Shown: piece by piece, positions 34,994 through 44,945 of the stretch
Position numbering within the stretch: position 1 is the first letter of the stretch
How the letters are laid out: every line of letters begins with the position of its first letter
Assembly: GCA_937958675.1 (NCBI GenBank)
Contig: CALGND010000082.1
Span: 1 to 59,679 of the forward strand
Source: an uncultured Granulosicoccaceae bacterium
GTDB lineage: Bacteria > Pseudomonadota > Gammaproteobacteria > Granulosicoccales > Granulosicoccaceae
Direction: 5' to 3'
Length of the DNA stretch: 59,679 nucleotides
The notes under the pieces: generated by a model
Databases searched by the model: none
The model's input: only the letters and a program-made list of their open reading frames with translations
Told to the model about the DNA's origin: nothing
Position numbers and translations under genes: made by a program

Positions 34994-36514
34994 TTACTCC
35001 CCGCGTGGAAATCGCTGATTTTCCTCCAAAACATTTAAATCCATATGGTTTCGCATATAGCGTTCAGATGCTTTTTGTAGCGGTTGGAATTCCCAAGGAT
35101 AGTAATTACCGTTTCTAAGTGCCTCATACACCACCCAACGCCGCGCTTGCGATTCTCGCACTTGCTTATCGAATTGATCTAAGTTCCATCGTATGTCAGC
35201 TTGATCACGGAACTGCTGTAGCACATCGAGATGTTCGTTGGAGTCAGCGAGATTAGTTTTTTCTTGGGGGTCGTTTTCTAGATTAAACAGTTGTTCAGGG
35301 TCTAATTTGCATCGATTGTACTTCCATGCGCCCTGCCGAATTGAGACAACAGGTGCATAACTACCCTCCGCTGCGTATTCCATTAACACAGGAGCTTGCC
35401 GCGCTTCGCCATTAGCCATTGAAACTAAGCTCATACCGTCAGTCCATGGTTGTACCTCATCAAGTGATACACCCGCAAGCTCTGCCAATGTGGGCGTAAC
35501 ATCGATATTGGATACAGGCGCTTGTATCACGCCAGGTTTCATACCATGAGCGCTGATCATCAGCGGTACTCTTGATGAACCTTCAAGAAAATTCATCTTA
35601 AACCACAATCCTTTCTCGCCAATCATATCTCCATGATCAGATACAAACACAATAGCGGTGTTGTCTGCCTGCCGAGTTTCTTCCAGCACTTGAATTAACT
35701 GCCCCACCTTTTCATCGAGATAGGAAATGTTGGCAAAATAGGCTTGTCGAGATCGACGTACATCTTCTGTTGTGATATCAAACGCCTTGTAATCGTTCGC
35801 TAGCATAATGCGTTTAGAATGCGCGTCGTAATCTTCATAGTCGTATGCAGCTTCCGCCGGCTCAAGATGCCCACAATCGTTATACATATCCCAGAATTTT
35901 CGACGAGCTACATATGGGTCATGCGGATGGGTAAAACTCACAGTCAATGACCAAGGCCGCTCATCCAAGCCTCTGGACAATTGATATAACTTTTGAGTCG
36001 CAAAGTTAGCAACCTCATCATCGTATTCCATCTGATTAGTGATTTCGGCAACACCTGCACCTTTTACTGAGCCCATGTTGTGATACCACCAGTTGATTCG
36101 TTCACCGGGCTTTCGATAATCAGGAGTCCAACCAAAGTCTGCTGGGTAAATATCAGTAGTTAACCGCTCTTCAAACCCATGTAGTTGATCTGGCCCAACA
36201 AAGTGCATCTTTCCGGAAAGGCAGGTGTAGTATCCCGCACGGCGTAAGTGATGTGCATAAGTAGGGATATCTGATGCGAATTCAGCTGCGTTGTCATAAA
36301 CACGGGTACGTGACGGCAACTGACCCGACATAAAACTTGCTCGGCCTGGTGCGCATAACGGCGACGCTGTGTAGGCATTTTGAAAACGCGTAGAGCGTGC
36401 TGCCAACGCTTTTAGATGCGGTGTATGCAACCATTCCACCGGCCCATCGGGAAACAAAGTCCCATTGAGCTGGTCTACCATAATTATTAGTATGTTGGGC
36501 TTTTGCTCTGCCAT
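34994..36514 (-). CDS. betC: Choline sulfatase
   Basis: 506 residues, type-I sulfatase that hydrolyses choline-O-sulfate to choline, feeding glycine-betaine synthesis or sulfur supply. The formylglycine site is C-A-P-G-R (Cys54 in SPLCAPGRASFMSG). Metal ligands appear in IIMVDQLNG, VSDHGDMIGEKGLW and SFTHPHDPYVARRKFWDMY; the C-terminal RRWVVYEALRNGNYYPWEFQP is the choline-sulfatase-specific tail. Full length. No betAB or transporter gene lies next to it in this window. Common in marine and plant-associated proteobacteria that use osmolytes. Confidence 0.92.
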   Translation of the reverse strand: MAEQKPNILIIMVDQLNGTLFPDGPVEWLHTPHLKALAARSTRFQNAYTASPLCAPGRASFMSGQLPSRTRVYDNAAEFASDIPTYAHHLRRAGYYTCLSGKMHFVGPDQLHGFEERLTTDIYPADFGWTPDYRKPGERINWWYHNMGSVKGAGVAEITNQMEYDDEVANFATQKLYQLSRGLDERPWSLTVSFTHPHDPYVARRKFWDMYNDCGHLEPAEAAYDYEDYDAHSKRIMLANDYKAFDITTEDVRRSRQAYFANISYLDEKVGQLIQVLEETRQADNTAIVFVSDHGDMIGEKGLWFKMNFLEGSSRVPLMISAHGMKPGVIQAPVSNIDVTPTLAELAGVSLDEVQPWTDGMSLVSMANGEARQAPVLMEYAAEGSYAPVVSIRQGAWKYNRCKLDPEQLFNLENDPQEKTNLADSNEHLDVLQQFRDQADIRWNLDQFDKQVRESQARRWVVYEALRNGNYYPWEFQPLQKASERYMRNHMDLNVLEENQRFPRGE

Positions 36515-36623
36515 AAGTCGCTCCTCTAGCTAAGCTACAGATTATCAAATTGCTATAGCTTTACATGAGTTTAGAACGACCTATTGTTGTTAGTCACCAG
36601 ATTTTCCGAGCTGCTTAGTGCAG

Positions 36624-38981
36624 CTAGTCTTTAGAATTACCCGCCATCGCCGCCTTCAGAGACAATGCCAACGCTGAAGGCGCATCAGGCTGTGTTGGCT
36701 GACGTTGCTGCTTTGGCGCTTTGTTTGAGTTGCGCTGCTCTGAGCGTTGCTTATTTTTTCGAGCTGGCTTCGCTTCAAGAGGCTTGGATGCGTCGTCGGC
36801 GCTATCGCTTAGTCGCATAGACAGCGCTATCCGGTTTCGCTCGACATCAACACTCATCACTTTAACCTTGACGATGTCTCCTGCTTTAACTACTGAACGA
36901 GGGTCTTTAACGTAGGTATCAGCCAGCGCAGATATATGGACCAAACCATCCTGGTGAACTCCGACATCAACAAACGCTCCAAAAGCGGTTACGTTGGTTA
37001 CCTGACCTTCCAATATTTGATCGTTTTGTAAATCATTAATAGATTCAATACCATCTTTAAATTTTACCGCTCTAAATTCTGGCCTTGGATCTCGACCTGG
37101 TTTTTCTAATTCTAATAAAATATCTTTTACCGTGAGCTCGCCAAATTGTTCATCGGTAAATTGTTTAGGATTAATCGATGTAAGAAACGCTGTATCACCA
37201 ATGACGTCGCTTAATTTACGCTCAGCATGTTTTATTATGCGTTTAACAACCGGGTACGTTTCTGGATGCACGCCAGAGGCATCCAATGGATTGGATCCGG
37301 ATGGTATTCGCAAAAAGCCCGCGCATTGTTCGAACGCTTTTGGGCCCAATCTAGGTACTTTTTTAAGCTGAGCACGAGTATCAAAAGTGCCGTGCTCATC
37401 TCTGTAGGCAACGATATTCTCAGCAAGCGTTGTCGATAAGCCAGCAACACGTGATAATAGAGCCGCAGATGCGGTATCAAGATTAACGCCTACAGAGTTC
37501 ACGCAATCTTCGACGGTTGCCTCTAAACTACGCGCCAGGGCAGTTTGAGATACATCATGCTGATATTGGCCAACCCCTATTGCTTTGGGGTCTATCTTTA
37601 CAAGCTCCGCTAGTGGATCTTGTAAGCGCCTGGCGATGGATACAGCGCCGCGAATGGTGACATCTAAATCAGGGAACTCTTCCTCAGCAATTTTGGACGC
37701 CGAGTACACTGATGCACCGGCTTCCGAAACCAGCACTTTGGTGATACCACTAACACCGGACGTTTTAATAATTTCTTCAGCAAGTTTTTCAGTTTCACGG
37801 CTAGCTGTACCATTACCGACAGCTATCAGTTCAACCTTGTGCTGTTTGCAGAGCGTGTTGAGCGTGGCCACCGCTCTATCCCATTGTTTTTGGGGGGCAT
37901 GCGGGTAGATAGTGTCGTGTTCAACAACTTTGCCATTACTATCGATCACTGTCACCTTCACGCCAGAGCGATAGCCTGGATCTAATCCTAAGGTTGGGCG
38001 CGCACCAGCTGGGGCAGATAGAAGCAGATCTTGCAAATTAGCTGCGAACACACTAATCGCTTCAGCATCGGCCTTAATTTTCAAGGCGGTAAATAATTCG
38101 ATTTCAAGATGCGAAACTAATTTAACTTTCCATACCCATGAAACCACTTGCTCACGCCAAGCGTCGCTGGGCAGCTGCTGGTTTAAGAAACCTAGATGGC
38201 GCGCAACGGTATCGACACAGCCAGTATCACCATATCCCTCTGACTCTTTAAGCAGCAAGCGTAATGACAACACCCCCTCTTTTCGGCCTCGAAACATGGC
38301 TAGAGCCCGATGCCCAGGAACCTTACTGTAGTGCTCTTGATGATCAAAGTAATCACGAAACTTTTCGCCTTCCACATCTTTACCGGAAGTTACACTGGCG
38401 CATAAGTAGGCTTGATTTTGTAGTAGATCGCGGATGCGGCCGATCAACACGGCGTCTTCGGCAAACCGTTCGACCAAAATTGAACGTGCACCTTCTAGTG
38501 CTGCTTTTTCGTCAGCAATGCCTATTTCTACACTAACAAATGACTTAGCTTCATCGTCAGGATGCTTTTCAGGTGAACCCCACAACAAATCAGCCAATGG
38601 TTCAAGACCCGCTTCAATTGCAATTTGCCCTTTAGTTCGACGTTTCTTTTTATAAGGTAGGTATAGATCTTCTAAAGCCGATTTTGTATCGACTTGCATA
38701 ATCTGACTTCGCAGCGCGTCAGTTAATGCGCCTTGCTCGTCGATGGCTGCGAGGATGGATTCTTTACGTGCATCAAACTCACGCAAGTATGAGAGTCGTT
38801 GTTCAAGATCACGTAGTTGAGTGTCGGTTAAACCCCCTGTAGCCTCTTTACGGTATCGCGAAATAAATGGCACCGTATCACCATTGTCAAGCATTTCCAC
38901 CGCAACTTGTACTTGTTGTGAGCTTGCATTAATGGTTTCAGCAATGCGTTCAAATAGTGGTGTATTTTTGGGTTGTTTCAT
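36624..38981 (-). CDS. tex: Tex family RNA-binding transcription accessory protein
   Basis: About 785 residues. Tex contributes to transcription and RNA handling. Order: N-terminal Tex domain ([41 protein letters not shown]), YqgF-like nuclease-fold domain ([14 protein letters not shown]), helix-hairpin-helix region ([36 protein letters not shown]), and a C-terminal S1 domain ([26 protein letters not shown]). The tail after S1 is rich in Lys, Gln and Asn. I start at 38981 ([10 protein letters not shown]); a longer frame from 39065 would add an unrelated hydrophobic stretch. Intact. Confidence 0.93.
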   Translation of the reverse strand: MKQPKNTPLFERIAETINASSQQVQVAVEMLDNGDTVPFISRYRKEATGGLTDTQLRDLEQRLSYLREFDARKESILAAIDEQGALTDALRSQIMQVDTKSALEDLYLPYKKKRRTKGQIAIEAGLEPLADLLWGSPEKHPDDEAKSFVSVEIGIADEKAALEGARSILVERFAEDAVLIGRIRDLLQNQAYLCASVTSGKDVEGEKFRDYFDHQEHYSKVPGHRALAMFRGRKEGVLSLRLLLKESEGYGDTGCVDTVARHLGFLNQQLPSDAWREQVVSWVWKVKLVSHLEIELFTALKIKADAEAISVFAANLQDLLLSAPAGARPTLGLDPGYRSGVKVTVIDSNGKVVEHDTIYPHAPQKQWDRAVATLNTLCKQHKVELIAVGNGTASRETEKLAEEIIKTSGVSGITKVLVSEAGASVYSASKIAEEEFPDLDVTIRGAVSIARRLQDPLAELVKIDPKAIGVGQYQHDVSQTALARSLEATVEDCVNSVGVNLDTASAALLSRVAGLSTTLAENIVAYRDEHGTFDTRAQLKKVPRLGPKAFEQCAGFLRIPSGSNPLDASGVHPETYPVVKRIIKHAERKLSDVIGDTAFLTSINPKQFTDEQFGELTVKDILLELEKPGRDPRPEFRAVKFKDGIESINDLQNDQILEGQVTNVTAFGAFVDVGVHQDGLVHISALADTYVKDPRSVVKAGDIVKVKVMSVDVERNRIALSMRLSDSADDASKPLEAKPARKNKQRSEQRNSNKAPKQQRQPTQPDAPSALALSLKAAMAGNSKD

Positions 38982-39170
38982 TGACGAATGTAGCGATAGC
39001 GTTTGAGGCTGAGCCGCGTATCCTATCATCAAGACGAACATTGTGAAAACCGACAAACCAATCACGACTCGGTGTGATCATGGTGGTTATTGTGACTAGC
39101 GGATTATCTATCGTCACATCAACTTCAACATTTATTCGGTTGCAGCCTAATTTCCCACGTGGAAAAGTTG

Positions 39171-39749
39171 TTAGTTATCGGCTAAACAAGGCCCTAAATG
39201 CGCTCGTAATATACCTGAACCTACAGATGAAACAGACACACCAGCAGCACCTGTAACCAATACAGCACCCTGTTTCGCTACATCGACCACTGCGTCACCG
39301 GATTGTACGCAGCAGCTCTCCAGAGCAAACAAAAACAGCACTTCTCCGCTCTGGATGTCGTATTCGTTCCGATCTGTCACATCACAACTCAGAAAGTGCC
39401 AACTATGACGCTTTGCCATGACATTGATCACCTTTATTGGCCCTGATAGAGGCCTTCCCATTGGTGTGAGTGCAGAGTCAAAGCGTAGCGATTGATACAG
39501 AGAAAGCTGGCTTTCAGTATCATCAAACTCTAAATTAAGTCCCTCTCCCTCAATCGGCGTGATAACCCGTTCTACACCCGGAAACGCTGAAAATATATTG
39601 TCTTCGACTATCGGAGATAGGGCAAAACGAAGATCGAAACTGTTGTGATCCGCACCTTCTGGCAATAGAGCAATGTCATAAGTAGTACCAAGGCCGTTTT
39701 TCCATGGCTTGGCATTAAATTGTTCAAATGGGATATGTTGTAGCGTCAT
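39171..39749 (-). CDS. hutD: HutD/Ves family cupin protein
   Basis: 192 residues with the HutD signature: PWKNGLGTTYDIALLPEG near the N-terminus and a bicupin-like beta-rich body (FSAFPGVERVITPIEGEGLNLEF, then FDSALTPMGRPLSGPIKVINVM). HutD is linked to histidine utilisation, possibly by holding down pathway over-activity; related Ves proteins are cold-shock associated. No other hut gene is present here, so the role is open. I use the ATG at 39749 (MTLQHIPFEQFNAKPW), since the upstream extension to 39821 overlaps the divergent MFS gene. Confidence 0.78.
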   Translation of the reverse strand: MTLQHIPFEQFNAKPWKNGLGTTYDIALLPEGADHNSFDLRFALSPIVEDNIFSAFPGVERVITPIEGEGLNLEFDDTESQLSLYQSLRFDSALTPMGRPLSGPIKVINVMAKRHSWHFLSCDVTDRNEYDIQSGEVLFLFALESCCVQSGDAVVDVAKQGAVLVTGAAGVSVSSVGSGILRAHLGPCLADN

Positions 39750-39819
39750 GGGTAAGCATCTCTGCGTAAAGCGAATTGGCGGCTGGTGGGCGCCCTCAAA
39801 GTGAGTTAGCATTCCTCTC

Positions 39820-41082
39820 ATGCTAACAAAAACAACACGCCCGCAGCTTTCATGGGCTTTCTATGACTGGGCCAACTCCACATTTGCCACTACTGTTATG
39901 GCTGGATTTTTCCCAATATTCTTTAAGCAATATTGGAGTGGAGACATGGCGGTCACCACCAGCACATTTTATTTAGGCCTAGGCAACTCTGTAGCGAGCC
40001 TGATTATCGTAATCCTTGCGCCACTCTTAGGTGCTATTGCTGACTCTAGCGGATTACATAAACGACTACTGCTGTGCTTCGCCATGCTTGGCATACTCGC
40101 CACTAGCAGTTTCTTTTTTGTAGCACAGGGTATGTGGCCAGTTGCGGTTTTGGTTTATGTAATCGCCATAATCGGATTTTCTGGCGCTAACGTTTTTTAT
40201 GATGCACTCCTGCCAATAATAGCCCCTAGATCACAACAACACAGCCTTTCGGCCCTTGGGTTCGCCTTGGGTTATTTGGGCGGTGGGGTTTTGTTTCTGC
40301 TTAACGTGGTCATGACGTTAAAGCCTGCCATGTTTGGCTTAGCGGATGCAGCAGAAGCGGTGCGATGGTCGTTTGTTAGCGTAGCAATTTGGTGGACTTT
40401 GTTTACCATTCCCCTACTGTTAAATATTAAAGACGACCCTAGCGCAGCCAAAAAAGGCGTAACGATAGCGGGCTCGTTACGTCAACTAGCGCAAACGACG
40501 AAACGAATTATAGCCGATAAGAACGTGGCACTATTTCTATTAGCTTATTGGTTTTACATTGATGGCTTGGCAACAATTATTAGAATGGCGGTTGATTACG
40601 GGCTTTCAATTGGCTTGCCTACCAACAGTCTAATCACCGCTTTGCTAATCGTACAATTTATCGGATTTCCCGCCACCTTGTTTTTTGGTCGCATTGGCCA
40701 ACGACACGGTGCAAAATTTGGCCTTTGGATTGCGCTAAGCGCCTACGTTGTAGCAACGTTTGCTGCCGCTTTCATGCAAACCACAACTCATTTTTACATA
40801 CTGGCTGTGGTTCTCGGCCTCTTTCAAGGCGGCGTACAATCGCTTAGCCGATCTATGTTTAGTCATCTGATTCCGCAAGACAGAAGCGGCGAGTACTTCG
40901 GTTTTCTAAATATGCTGGGCAAATCTGCGGCTGTTGTTGGGCCTGTGCTCGTGGGGATAGTCGGTGTACTAAGTGGGAGTACGCGTATCGGAATAGTGTC
41001 GATCTTACTCTTGTTTATTATTGGTATGGTGCTGCTCAAGTTTGTTAAAGAGCCAAGTAATACAGAAACTGCACTGTCTTGA
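39820..41082 (+). CDS. MFS transporter, UMF1 (Atg22-like) family
   Basis: 420 residues and about twelve hydrophobic segments. The N-terminal LSWAFYDWANSTFATTVMAGFFPIFFKQYW is diagnostic of the UMF1 family, and APLLGAIADSSGLHKRLL is its first cytoplasmic loop. The later QGGVQSLSRSMFSHLIPQDRSGEYFGF is the conserved motif between helices 9 and 10. Yeast relatives export amino acids from the vacuole; bacterial substrates are unknown. The gene is divergent from hutD, starts close together, so the two may be co-regulated. Confidence 0.88.
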   Translation: MLTKTTRPQLSWAFYDWANSTFATTVMAGFFPIFFKQYWSGDMAVTTSTFYLGLGNSVASLIIVILAPLLGAIADSSGLHKRLLLCFAMLGILATSSFFFVAQGMWPVAVLVYVIAIIGFSGANVFYDALLPIIAPRSQQHSLSALGFALGYLGGGVLFLLNVVMTLKPAMFGLADAAEAVRWSFVSVAIWWTLFTIPLLLNIKDDPSAAKKGVTIAGSLRQLAQTTKRIIADKNVALFLLAYWFYIDGLATIIRMAVDYGLSIGLPTNSLITALLIVQFIGFPATLFFGRIGQRHGAKFGLWIALSAYVVATFAAAFMQTTTHFYILAVVLGLFQGGVQSLSRSMFSHLIPQDRSGEYFGFLNMLGKSAAVVGPVLVGIVGVLSGSTRIGIVSILLLFIIGMVLLKFVKEPSNTETALS

Positions 41083-41127
41083 GCTCAAACTCTGGATGTT
41101 ACGTCTTAAGTTTGCAAAAATAATGCG

Positions 41128-41325
41128 TTACAGCACCGGATTTTTCTTTTTAATCCTTTCCGTTATTTCTGTAACGATCTGATAGATCTCTTTACGATGA
41201 ATTGACACCCCCTTTGGTGCGTCTACACCGAGCTTTACCTGAGATGTACCTGCACGGAGCACGGTGATTTTTACATCATCACCGATAACAATACTCTCTC
41301 CTATACGCCGCGTTAATATGAGCAA
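41128..41325 (-). CDS. csrA: Carbon storage regulator CsrA
   Basis: 65 residues, full length. CsrA binds GGA motifs in mRNA leaders and blocks or stabilises translation. Family residues: [36 protein letters not shown]. Monocistronic. No tRNA genes flank it, unlike in many gammaproteobacteria. Confidence 0.95.
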   Translation of the reverse strand: MLILTRRIGESIVIGDDVKITVLRAGTSQVKLGVDAPKGVSIHRKEIYQIVTEITERIKKKNPVL

Positions 41326-41467
41326 ATCTATTTACCCCTCTAGAAAGTGCCGCCTGCAAGACAGCCAAAAAATCCCAAGACAACAGCCAAAACCTCAATT
41401 TAATTCATATATCTGTATTTGATAATGATGTAATTTATAAAATCACTATTCAGCTATACTGAACAAT

Positions 41468-42391
41468 ATGGACAAATTTGGTGACATGGACCTATTTGTT
41501 AGGGTGGTCCGATCAGGTGGGCTTGCAGCTGCCGGGCGGGAAGTTAATTTATCTCCAGCCAGCGTTAGTGCGCGTATCAATGGCCTTGAAAAACGACACG
41601 ATACACGACTACTCAATCGAACTACTCGAAAAGTGTCGGTTACGGAGGCGGGGCAAGCCTTTTACGATGCAAGTGTTCGTATCCTGGCCGATGTTACGGA
41701 GGTGGAACAGCAGTTACTGTCAAGTCGCACTCAATTAATTGGCCCCCTTCATGTTACCGCTACTTCTGACTTAGGGCAGCAGTATGTCGCGCCTTTGCTC
41801 TCGAAGCTGGTTGACAAGCATCCCGGAATAGCGCCCTGCCTACATCTCACCGACGGCATTGTTAATCTAGCTGAACTCAATATCGATGTTGCTATTCGCT
41901 ACTGCAAGCCGCCGGACAGTAGCTTAGTTGCGAAACGCCTTGCCGCTAATCATCGAGTGCTGGTTGCTTCGCCTGCCTATCTAGCGAAAAATGGCACACC
42001 TTCGGGCCCAGATGATTTACTACAACATAATTGCTTAACAATGGTTCGATTGTCTGAACCACTGACTAATTGGTATTTTACAAAAGACAACAAGCAACAG
42101 AGTGTGTCTATTAACTCGTTTCAATCTGCCAATGATGGTTCCTTGGTTCGCAAATGGGCCGTTCAGGGTTTAGGAATCGCGTTAAAATCCTACCTCGATG
42201 TGATCGACGACATAAGAGCTGGACGCTTAGTTAGTGTGTTGGACTCATTCTCGCCCGACTACCAACGTGTCGCTCCAGGCCATGGTGCTGATTTATACGT
42301 GGTATATCCAACTAGACAATACGTACCAGATCGAGTGCGAACATTTATCAATATGCTCGAGAAACGCTTTATACAATTGATTGACGAATGA
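41468..42391 (+). CDS. LysR-family transcriptional regulator
   Basis: 307 residues. N-terminal winged helix-turn-helix (MDLFVRVVRSGGLAAAGREVNLSPASVSARINGLEKRHDTRLLNRTTRKVSVTEAG) and C-terminal periplasmic-binding-like effector domain (from about 90). It is convergent with the EamA transporter gene at the end of the glutamate mutase operon. There is no divergent partner with an obvious shared promoter, so its target is not clear. It belongs to the large CrgA/DsdC-like branch in which N-terminal MDxFGDMDLFVRVV is common. Confidence 0.9.
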   Translation: MDKFGDMDLFVRVVRSGGLAAAGREVNLSPASVSARINGLEKRHDTRLLNRTTRKVSVTEAGQAFYDASVRILADVTEVEQQLLSSRTQLIGPLHVTATSDLGQQYVAPLLSKLVDKHPGIAPCLHLTDGIVNLAELNIDVAIRYCKPPDSSLVAKRLAANHRVLVASPAYLAKNGTPSGPDDLLQHNCLTMVRLSEPLTNWYFTKDNKQQSVSINSFQSANDGSLVRKWAVQGLGIALKSYLDVIDDIRAGRLVSVLDSFSPDYQRVAPGHGADLYVVYPTRQYVPDRVRTFINMLEKRFIQLIDE

Positions 42392-42460
42392 TTAACGATA
42401 GCTTGACGACAACTTGTCAGCGACTCGTCGGCGACTAAAATAAATCGCGTCAATAATGTT

Positions 42461-43369
42461 TCATTTGCCTAAAGTGACAATGCGTAAGTTAGTAAAGGTA
42501 CCGCTAACAATACCCACGCCCATAATACACAAGAGCGTACCAATAATAACGGTTAACGTAAGCGGCTCGTTAAACAACCACCAAGCCTCGATAGCGACTA
42601 CCGGAGGAACTAAAAAGAACAACGTAGACACACGGCCTGCCTCACCCACCTTTATTAACCACATCAACAGGAACACCGCCCCCAATGACAATACCAGCAC
42701 CAGCCAAATCATCACTAGCTGAAGCTTTGGCGTCCAGTCAATTGAGTAAGATTCAAACACAAGTGCAAAAGGAAGTAAGAACAGAGCGCTGGCAACGTAT
42801 TGAGCGATCATATTGAAATGCAGATCAATTGATTGGCAGAATCGTTTTTGATACAAGGTGCCAAGCGTTATACCCAATAGAGCAGCAATACAAAAACCAA
42901 TACCCTTTACTGATATTACATCATCGACTTGACTCCATTCAGCAGTGACGAGAGCAACACCGATAAATCCCAAGGTAATACCAATGATCTTCGTCTTGTT
43001 TAACTTTTCGGACAACCACAGGGCAGCTAGTAAAACAGTCAATACAGGTTGAATGCCAACAATAAGAGACGACAAGCCAGCACCGATACCTTCGTTAACA
43101 CCTGCGAAGACACCCCCAAGATAAACGGCTTGTAACAACACTCCAGCCACCGCCGCGTGTGCAAGTTGCTTCCATTGGACTTTCTTCGTTTTAAATTTAG
43201 GAAAGAGTAGCGCCAAAGCCAGTAACGCTAGTGCTGCTAAAGAGAACCTGATGGATAAAAAGCTGGCAGGCTCAGCCGTTTCCATGCCGAAACGAGCCAT
43301 AATGAAACCTGTACTCCAAAGCAGAACAAACAGAACGGGGATGATGGCACGTAGAGTTGTAGTGAACAC
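42461..43369 (-). CDS. EamA-family (DMT) transporter
   Basis: 302 residues, ten hydrophobic segments in two EamA repeats: VLFVLLWSTGFIMARFGMETAEP at the start, then LIVGIQPVLTVLLAALWLSEKLN at the end of repeat one and FFLVPPVVAIEAWWLFNEPLT at the end of repeat two. This family mostly exports amino acids or other small metabolites. It begins 4 bases after the adenylate-forming gene, so it is the fifth gene of the glutamate mutase operon. That placement suggests export of the pathway product, such as 3-methylaspartate or a derivative; inferred. Confidence 0.88.
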   Translation of the reverse strand: MFTTTLRAIIPVLFVLLWSTGFIMARFGMETAEPASFLSIRFSLAALALLALALLFPKFKTKKVQWKQLAHAAVAGVLLQAVYLGGVFAGVNEGIGAGLSSLIVGIQPVLTVLLAALWLSEKLNKTKIIGITLGFIGVALVTAEWSQVDDVISVKGIGFCIAALLGITLGTLYQKRFCQSIDLHFNMIAQYVASALFLLPFALVFESYSIDWTPKLQLVMIWLVLVLSLGAVFLLMWLIKVGEAGRVSTLFFLVPPVVAIEAWWLFNEPLTLTVIIGTLLCIMGVGIVSGTFTNLRIVTLGK

Positions 43370-43373
43370 GGCT

Positions 43374-44945
43374 CTAGTGCCTAGACAAATCCCGCTTTAG
43401 TTCATCTTTATTAATCTGATTTTCATCACTTTGGACCAACGGCAGCGATTTACGATACACAATCCGGCTTGGCACCATATAAGACGCCAGATGCTTCTTT
43501 AGCTCAAAGGTGATCTCTTTTTCTGACAGTTCACTGGGTGCTGAATACACCATGACGATCTCTTCTTCTATTTGTGGGTTATCCATACCGAACACTGCAC
43601 ACTGTTGTATTTGAGGAAAATGCGTTGATACCACAGACTCGATCTCAAAAGGTGATACGCGAAAGCCACTGGTTTTGATCATGTCGTCACGACGAGATAC
43701 GAAATAGAAATAACCTTCTTCGTCTTTATATACGTAATCACCCGTAGCGACGACGGTTTCATCAGCAAGCTGTCCTTCTAAATCGACCACATTTTCTAAT
43801 ATTTGCACAGATTTGAATCGCTCGGCAGTATCTTCGGGTGCATTCCAGAACCCGCGATAGATATAGCTGCCTCGATGAATAAGCTCACCCACTTCGCGCG
43901 TGGCGCATTCTTTGCCGTTTTCATCTAATACGTAAAGCTCTACATCGGGTATCGCTTTACCTATGGAATCTGGGCGAATCTTAATTTGTGCAGGGTCAAG
44001 ATATGTGGAACGAAACGCTTCGGTAAGTCCATGCATCGAGTAGAAACTTGCATTTCTAAATGTCTTCTGGCAATCGTCAATCATCTTTGTTGTGACGTTT
44101 CCACCAGATGAGGTGATTGTGCGTACATTGTCAAATAATTCGATATTAGTATGCGCATATAAATCCTCGTCAAACATCTGTGAAATATTAACTGGCATCA
44201 ATGGCAAAACTGTTACGTTATCGTTGATCAAATGATTGAAAAAATCCTCTGGCAAAATAAATCGATGTAATGCTAACGTCGCTCTATTCATCAAAGCGCA
44301 AAATATTTGATTAAGACCATAATCTAGATTGAATATCAACAATCCAGATATAACGTCATTTTCATTCAGATCAAGATATTGTGTAACAACGCGTGCTGAG
44401 TCAATAAGGTTGCGATGTGAGATGACAATTCCTTTTGGAGTACCTGTCAAGCCAAAAGAATAAGTAATGACAGCATTTTCATGACCATTAATATCGCAAT
44501 GGAACGGCTTGTTGTAATACTTGAATATTTCTTCAAACGAAGGAATATCTTTACCAGCGTTTTCTATCGATACAATGTGGCCGTCAAAATTTATTTCTTC
44601 AATACTCTCTAGCTTCAGTTTATCCGTGATAATGCATTGAATACCGCAATCGTCAATAATGTATTGTACTTGTTCTGGCTTTAGAAGCCTTGTTAGTGGT
44701 ACTAAAATATAGTCAGTTGAAAGAATCGCCAATATGGCAATCACCTGCGAGGTGTCCTTGTTGGAATATATTCCGACTCTCGCACCTTTTGGCAAATCTA
44801 GCTCTTGAAGATAAAGAGCTACCTGATTTACTCGCGCTAGAAGATCAACGTAACTGAGATGATTTTCTTTATGAGTTAAGGCAATTTTTTCGGGGTGCGA
44901 TTGTGCTGCGTTTTCCAGCAGAATACGTATACAGTTTATTGACAT
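43374..44945 (-). CDS. Adenylate-forming enzyme, catalytic lysine replaced by Gln
   Basis: 523 residues of the AMP-binding (acyl-CoA synthetase / NRPS A-domain) superfamily. Visible core motifs: A3-like YSFGLTGTPKGIV, A5-like YSMHGLTEAFRSTYLDP, A7-like ATGDYVYKDEEGYFYFVSRRDDMIKTSGFRVSPFEIE. The C-terminal A10 motif, normally a G-K-I-D-type loop with the adenylation lysine, reads ENQINKDEL, so the lysine position is Gln510. Because that Lys drives adenylation in the family, the enzyme may be slow, may use another residue, or may have changed role. No carrier-protein domain is attached. The gene overlaps the reactivase gene by 10 bases and is followed by the exporter gene. Candidate substrates are glutamate, 3-methylaspartate or an acyl group; not decided. 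Confidence 0.82.
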   Translation of the reverse strand: MSINCIRILLENAAQSHPEKIALTHKENHLSYVDLLARVNQVALYLQELDLPKGARVGIYSNKDTSQVIAILAILSTDYILVPLTRLLKPEQVQYIIDDCGIQCIITDKLKLESIEEINFDGHIVSIENAGKDIPSFEEIFKYYNKPFHCDINGHENAVITYSFGLTGTPKGIVISHRNLIDSARVVTQYLDLNENDVISGLLIFNLDYGLNQIFCALMNRATLALHRFILPEDFFNHLINDNVTVLPLMPVNISQMFDEDLYAHTNIELFDNVRTITSSGGNVTTKMIDDCQKTFRNASFYSMHGLTEAFRSTYLDPAQIKIRPDSIGKAIPDVELYVLDENGKECATREVGELIHRGSYIYRGFWNAPEDTAERFKSVQILENVVDLEGQLADETVVATGDYVYKDEEGYFYFVSRRDDMIKTSGFRVSPFEIESVVSTHFPQIQQCAVFGMDNPQIEEEIVMVYSAPSELSEKEITFELKKHLASYMVPSRIVYRKSLPLVQSDENQINKDELKRDLSRH

